A DNA stretch of 28,085 nt, from assembly GCA_024691105.1 (NCBI GenBank), contig JAILNY010000137.1:1-28085 (forward strand), in the 5' to 3' direction. Under the pieces are notes generated by a model that worked only from the letters and a program-made list of their open reading frames with translations, was not told the origin of the DNA and did no database searches. The translations under genes and the position numbers were made by a program. The DNA is from Treponema sp. (GTDB taxonomy: Bacteria; Spirochaetota; Spirochaetia; Treponematales; Treponemataceae). Shown here piece after piece: positions 25,168 to 28,085 of this stretch (positions are counted from its first letter, which is position 1; each line of letters opens with the position of its first letter).

Positions 25168-26324
25168 TCAACTTTTATAGCACAGTAATACTTTGGCTTT
25201 TTCTGATGAACGCGCTCTGCAAGTAATTCAGAAACCTCAGCATCGCTCATCGGACACTCGTGCGGCTTAACTAAATCAAAGACAAGATTTGTATGCGTGC
25301 GACCTGGAACAATTCTTAAATCGTGAATCGAAAGGTCTGTATAAATTGCGGCCGCTTCGTCTTTAATCAGTTTTTTAAGCTGCTTTAGTTCCTTTGATTT
25401 TACATCAATCGGGTCCATGTGAATTGTCGCAGTACAGTTAAACTTTTGACCAAGTTCAACTTCGATAATATCAATTTCATCGTGAATGTCGTAAATGTTT
25501 TTTGTTCCGTCAACTTCTGCATGAAGCGAAATCATCACGCGACCAGGTCCGTAATCGTGGACAATCAAATCATGAATTCCCTGAACCATTTTATGAGCAA
25601 GAACTGTGTTTTCAATTTCTTCGACAAATTCTTTTTCCGGCGGCTGACCTAAAAGCGGTCCGATTGTATCGCGCAGAGATTCAATTCCATTTTTAATAAT
25701 AAACACAGAAACAAAAAAGCCTGCAAACGCATCAATCGGCAGCGTCGTAATTCCAAGCAAATATATTATGGAAGAAATCAAAACGACAGCAGTTGAAATT
25801 GTATCAGACAGACTGTCTTTTGCAGTTGCTTCCATTGACGACGAATTAATTTTTTTTGCAACTACATGATTAAAAACATACATGTAAGCCTTTACCGCAA
25901 TTGATACGATAAGGATTATAATTGAAATATATGACGACGTAACTTTTTCGTTTTTAAAAAGCGAGAGTGCCGAAGTTTTACAAAGTTCAAAGCCCATTAA
26001 AAGTATGAGGAATGAAACTATCAAACCCGAAATATATTCAAGACGGCCGTGTCCAAACGGATGATTTCGGTCAGGCTTTTTACCGGAAAGCTTAAATCCG
26101 ATTACGGTCAGTACCGAAGCACCTGCATCAGAAAGGTTGTTCAAAGCATCGGCAGTAATAGCGATGGATTTTGAAAGCAGTCCTGCGATAAGTTTTATTA
26201 CAAAAAGAATTATATTTAAGAAAATTCCGTATGCGCCTGAGAGCGTTCCGTAAGCCTCGCGCACTTTAGGATTTGTAACATCTTCTGAGTTTTTGATGAA
26301 TATTTTTGTAAGTAAGGTAAACAT
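25152..26324 (-). CDS. Cation diffusion facilitator transporter, probably Mn-type
   Basis: 390 residues with the CDF layout: about six membrane helices (about 30-50, 55-78, 100-115, 130-153, 173-192, 195-212) and a cytoplasmic C-terminal domain (about 213-300) followed by an extra tail that contains LSIHDLRIVPGRTHTNLVFD. HPFGHGR (88-94) marks the family. Aligned to E. coli YiiP, the four membrane metal ligands (D45, D49, H153, D157) become N62, D66, D170, D174. Loss of His in TM5 argues against a zinc exporter; an N-D-D-D site resembles what I recall for pneumococcal MntE, a manganese exporter. The proton-coupled export direction is family knowledge. The ATG at 26324 has no RBS but sits 6 nt after a TATAAT. 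Convergent to flgN, divergent to lysS. Confidence 0.88.
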   Translation of the reverse strand: MFTLLTKIFIKNSEDVTNPKVREAYGTLSGAYGIFLNIILFVIKLIAGLLSKSIAITADALNNLSDAGASVLTVIGFKLSGKKPDRNHPFGHGRLEYISGLIVSFLILLMGFELCKTSALSLFKNEKVTSSYISIIILIVSIAVKAYMYVFNHVVAKKINSSSMEATAKDSLSDTISTAVVLISSIIYLLGITTLPIDAFAGFFVSVFIIKNGIESLRDTIGPLLGQPPEKEFVEEIENTVLAHKMVQGIHDLIVHDYGPGRVMISLHAEVDGTKNIYDIHDEIDIIEVELGQKFNCTATIHMDPIDVKSKELKQLKKLIKDEAAAIYTDLSIHDLRIVPGRTHTNLVFDLVKPHECPMSDAEVSELLAERVHQKKPKYYCAIKVEPPFV

Positions 26325-26330
26325 AGTTGA

Positions 26331-26359
26331 ATTATACAGCGCATAGTGTCCGCGGTAAA
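26331..26359 (-). promoter_or_regulatory. Sigma-70-type promoter of the CDF gene, placed for a leaderless transcript
   Basis: Minus-strand TTTACC (26354-26359), 17-bp spacer, perfect TATAAT (26331-26336). The predicted +1 is 26324, exactly the A of the ATG codon, and no ribosome binding site precedes it. Confidence 0.55.
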
Positions 26360-26458
26360 GAGGAAAAAAAGTACAATCGACACAGAATTTACCACAGCAC
26401 AGAGTTCATCCGCACGCACTCATGGCATTCGCACAAACCCACGCTAACTCCGCGTCGG

Positions 26459-26487
26459 TTGCCGACTTTAATAAAATTCACTATAAT
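26459..26487 (+). promoter_or_regulatory. Sigma-70-type promoter of lysS, with near-leaderless start
   Basis: TTGCCG (26459-26464), 17-bp spacer, perfect TATAAT (26482-26487). The predicted start near 26494 leaves about 3 nt before the ATG, and there is no purine-rich RBS in the preceding bases. Confidence 0.6.
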
Positions 26488-26496
26488 AAGCGAATT

Positions 26497-28085
26497 ATGA
26501 GTAACAATAACGAAAACCAGAACAACGCAAAGCGTGACCCGCTTCTCTGTCACTGGGCAGATCAGATGGCAGACAATATTATCCGCGAAAAAGGCGATTT
26601 GGATTCTTACACATGCGCATCAGGCATTACGCCTTCGGGAACAGTTCATCTTGGAAACTTTAGAGAAATCATTACAGTAGATTTGGTTGTACGAGCGCTC
26701 CGTGACCGCGGCAAGAATGTCCGCTTTATTTATTCATGGGACGACTACGACGTATTCCGCAAAGTTCCTGCAAACATGCCGGACCCGGAGGTTCTTGAAA
26801 AATACCTCCGCTACCCTATTACAGAAGTTCCTGACACAACAGGCCGTAACGAAAACTACGCTCGCCATCACGAAGTTGACATCGAAACTCAGCTTCCTCG
26901 CGTAGGAATCGCACCGGAGTTTTTGTATCAGGCAAGCCGCTACCGCGCAAACCGCTATGCCGAAGGAATGAAAAAAGCAATGCAGAATCGCGAGCTTATC
27001 AAAGAATGCTTAAACGAATACCGCGATGATGCTCATAAAATGAAACCAGAAGACATATACTGGCCTGTTTCGATTTTCTGTGGAAAGTGTTCAAAGGACA
27101 CAACTACAATCACAGGCTACGACGGCGAATACGGAATTACTTACAAGTGTGAATGCGGTAACGAAGAAACTGCCGACATCCGTACATTCAAAGGTGCAAA
27201 ACTCGGCTGGCGCGTTGACTGGCCTATGAGATGGAACGAAGAAAAAGTAGTATTTGAACCAGGCGGAAAAGATCACATCAGTCCGGGTGGTTCTTACGAC
27301 ACAGCAAAACTTGTTTCTAAAAAAATCTATGGCTGGGATGCGCCTGTTACAATGCGCTATGACTTTGTTAACTTAAAAGGCGTTCCTGGAAAAATGTCTT
27401 CTTCAAAAGGAAAGGTAATCGCACTTCCTGACGCGCTTGATATTTACCAGGCCGAAGTTTTGCGCTACCTCTTTGCAGGCACCCGTCCTAATACAGAGTT
27501 TGCAATCAGCTTTGACATGGATGTTCTTAAAGTTTACGAAGACTACGATAAGACAGAACGCATCGTTTACGGAATTGACAAAGCAAAATCTGACGATCAG
27601 TTCAACAAAGAAAAGCGCATTTACATTCTTTCTCAGATTGACGGAAAAATTCCGGAAACAATGCCGTACCAGATTACATTCCGTATGCTTACAACATTAC
27701 TCCAGACTTACTCTGGAGACATGGATGCAGTTATTAAATCGCTCGGCGATGTAAAACCTGAGCAGGAAGAACGCCTTAGACGCCGCATGGCATGTGCATG
27801 GTTCTGGATTAAACACTCGGCTCCTGACTGCGCTCCAGAGTTCTGTTTTGAACTTCGCACAGACGGAAGCAAGGCCGAGCTTGACGAAACAATGTCAAAG
27901 GCAGTTGCCCGTGTTCGTGATGAAGTTGTTCCAAAACTTGATACCTTTACAGTTGATAAAGAATGTCAGCAGGCAATGTATGACGTTGCAACTGACATGG
28001 GACTTGATGCAAAGCAGCTCTTTACAGCATTGTACCAGGCACTGGTTGCAAAAGATCAGGGACCACGACTTGGCGGCTTCTTCCG
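26497..28085 (+). CDS. lysS: Class I lysyl-tRNA synthetase (archaeal type), 3' end outside window
   Basis: 529 codons are present and open to the right edge; full-length class I LysRS is about 520-550, so only a short part is missing. It charges tRNA-Lys. The class I signature motifs are clear: HLGN (51-54, HIGH-type, in SGTVHLGNF) and KMSSSK (299-304, KMSKS-type). CGKC and CECG around 190-225 suggest a zinc-binding insert. Spirochaetes are among the few bacteria known to use this archaeal-type enzyme in place of the class II form, which supports the lineage. The N-terminal 15 residues are Asn/Gln-rich and variable. The ATG at 26497 lies 9 nt after a TATAAT and lacks an RBS. Confidence 0.95.
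   Translation, partial: MSNNNENQNNAKRDPLLCHWADQMADNIIREKGDLDSYTCASGITPSGTVHLGNFREIITVDLVVRALRDRGKNVRFIYSWDDYDVFRKVPANMPDPEVLEKYLRYPITEVPDTTGRNENYARHHEVDIETQLPRVGIAPEFLYQASRYRANRYAEGMKKAMQNRELIKECLNEYRDDAHKMKPEDIYWPVSIFCGKCSKDTTTITGYDGEYGITYKCECGNEETADIRTFKGAKLGWRVDWPMRWNEEKVVFEPGGKDHISPGGSYDTAKLVSKKIYGWDAPVTMRYDFVNLKGVPGKMSSSKGKVIALPDALDIYQAEVLRYLFAGTRPNTEFAISFDMDVLKVYEDYDKTERIVYGIDKAKSDDQFNKEKRIYILSQIDGKIPETMPYQITFRMLTTLLQTYSGDMDAVIKSLGDVKPEQEERLRRRMACAWFWIKHSAPDCAPEFCFELRTDGSKAELDETMSKAVARVRDEVVPKLDTFTVDKECQQAMYDVATDMGLDAKQLFTALYQALVAKDQGPRLGGFF

Overview
The window looks like a chromosomal segment of a host- or gut-associated Treponema-like spirochaete. The pointers are an archaeal-type class I lysyl-tRNA synthetase, a fliS/flgN-like flagellar chaperone pair behind a sigma-28-type promoter, a large beta-helix surface lipoprotein with a relaxed spirochaetal lipobox, and moderately AT-rich, housekeeping-dominated gene content. 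Assignment to Treponema is inference from gene content; no rRNA or other marker is present. I saw no tRNA, rRNA, CRISPR array, insertion sequence or prophage.

Layout. (1) 1-3176, minus: a large lipoprotein with pectate-lyase-like and Pmp-like repeats, running off the left edge. (2) 3306-3944, minus: a chloramphenicol-acetyltransferase-fold protein lacking the catalytic histidine. (3) 4034-8521, minus: a 1495-residue protein fusing two ATP-dependent dehydratase-activator (BcrAD/BadFG) modules to two dehydratase-like modules. (4) 8656-15105, plus: a dnaE-yggT-recG cluster with 21-nt gaps. (5) 15139-15978, minus: a compact RpoD/RpoS-like sigma factor behind a 288-bp AT-rich region that holds a near-consensus sigma-54 promoter and two palindromic sites about 160 and 200 bp upstream of the predicted start. 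(6) 16267-23992, minus: ftsH, lolA-like, rodZ-like, rimO and uvrD/pcrA, tightly packed, with the last three overlapping or abutting and using TTG starts. (7) 24201-25114, plus: fliS and a flgN-like gene. (8) 25152-26324, minus: a cation diffusion facilitator. (9) 26497 to the right edge, plus: class I lysS, truncated by the window.

The main regulatory interest is that three promoter classes can be read by eye. Five or six sigma-70-type promoters have 17-bp spacers, one is sigma-28-type and one is sigma-54-type. Several sigma-70-type promoters sit so close to the start codon that the mRNA would be leaderless or nearly so (dnaE, the CDF transporter, lysS). The sigma-54 promoter in front of a sigma-70-family factor resembles the RpoN-to-RpoS cascade known from Borrelia and is the strongest candidate for something new here. 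The other genes are mostly recognisable housekeeping functions: replication and repair (dnaE, recG, uvrD), envelope and proteostasis (ftsH, lolA, rodZ), translation (rimO, lysS) and motility (fliS, flgN).
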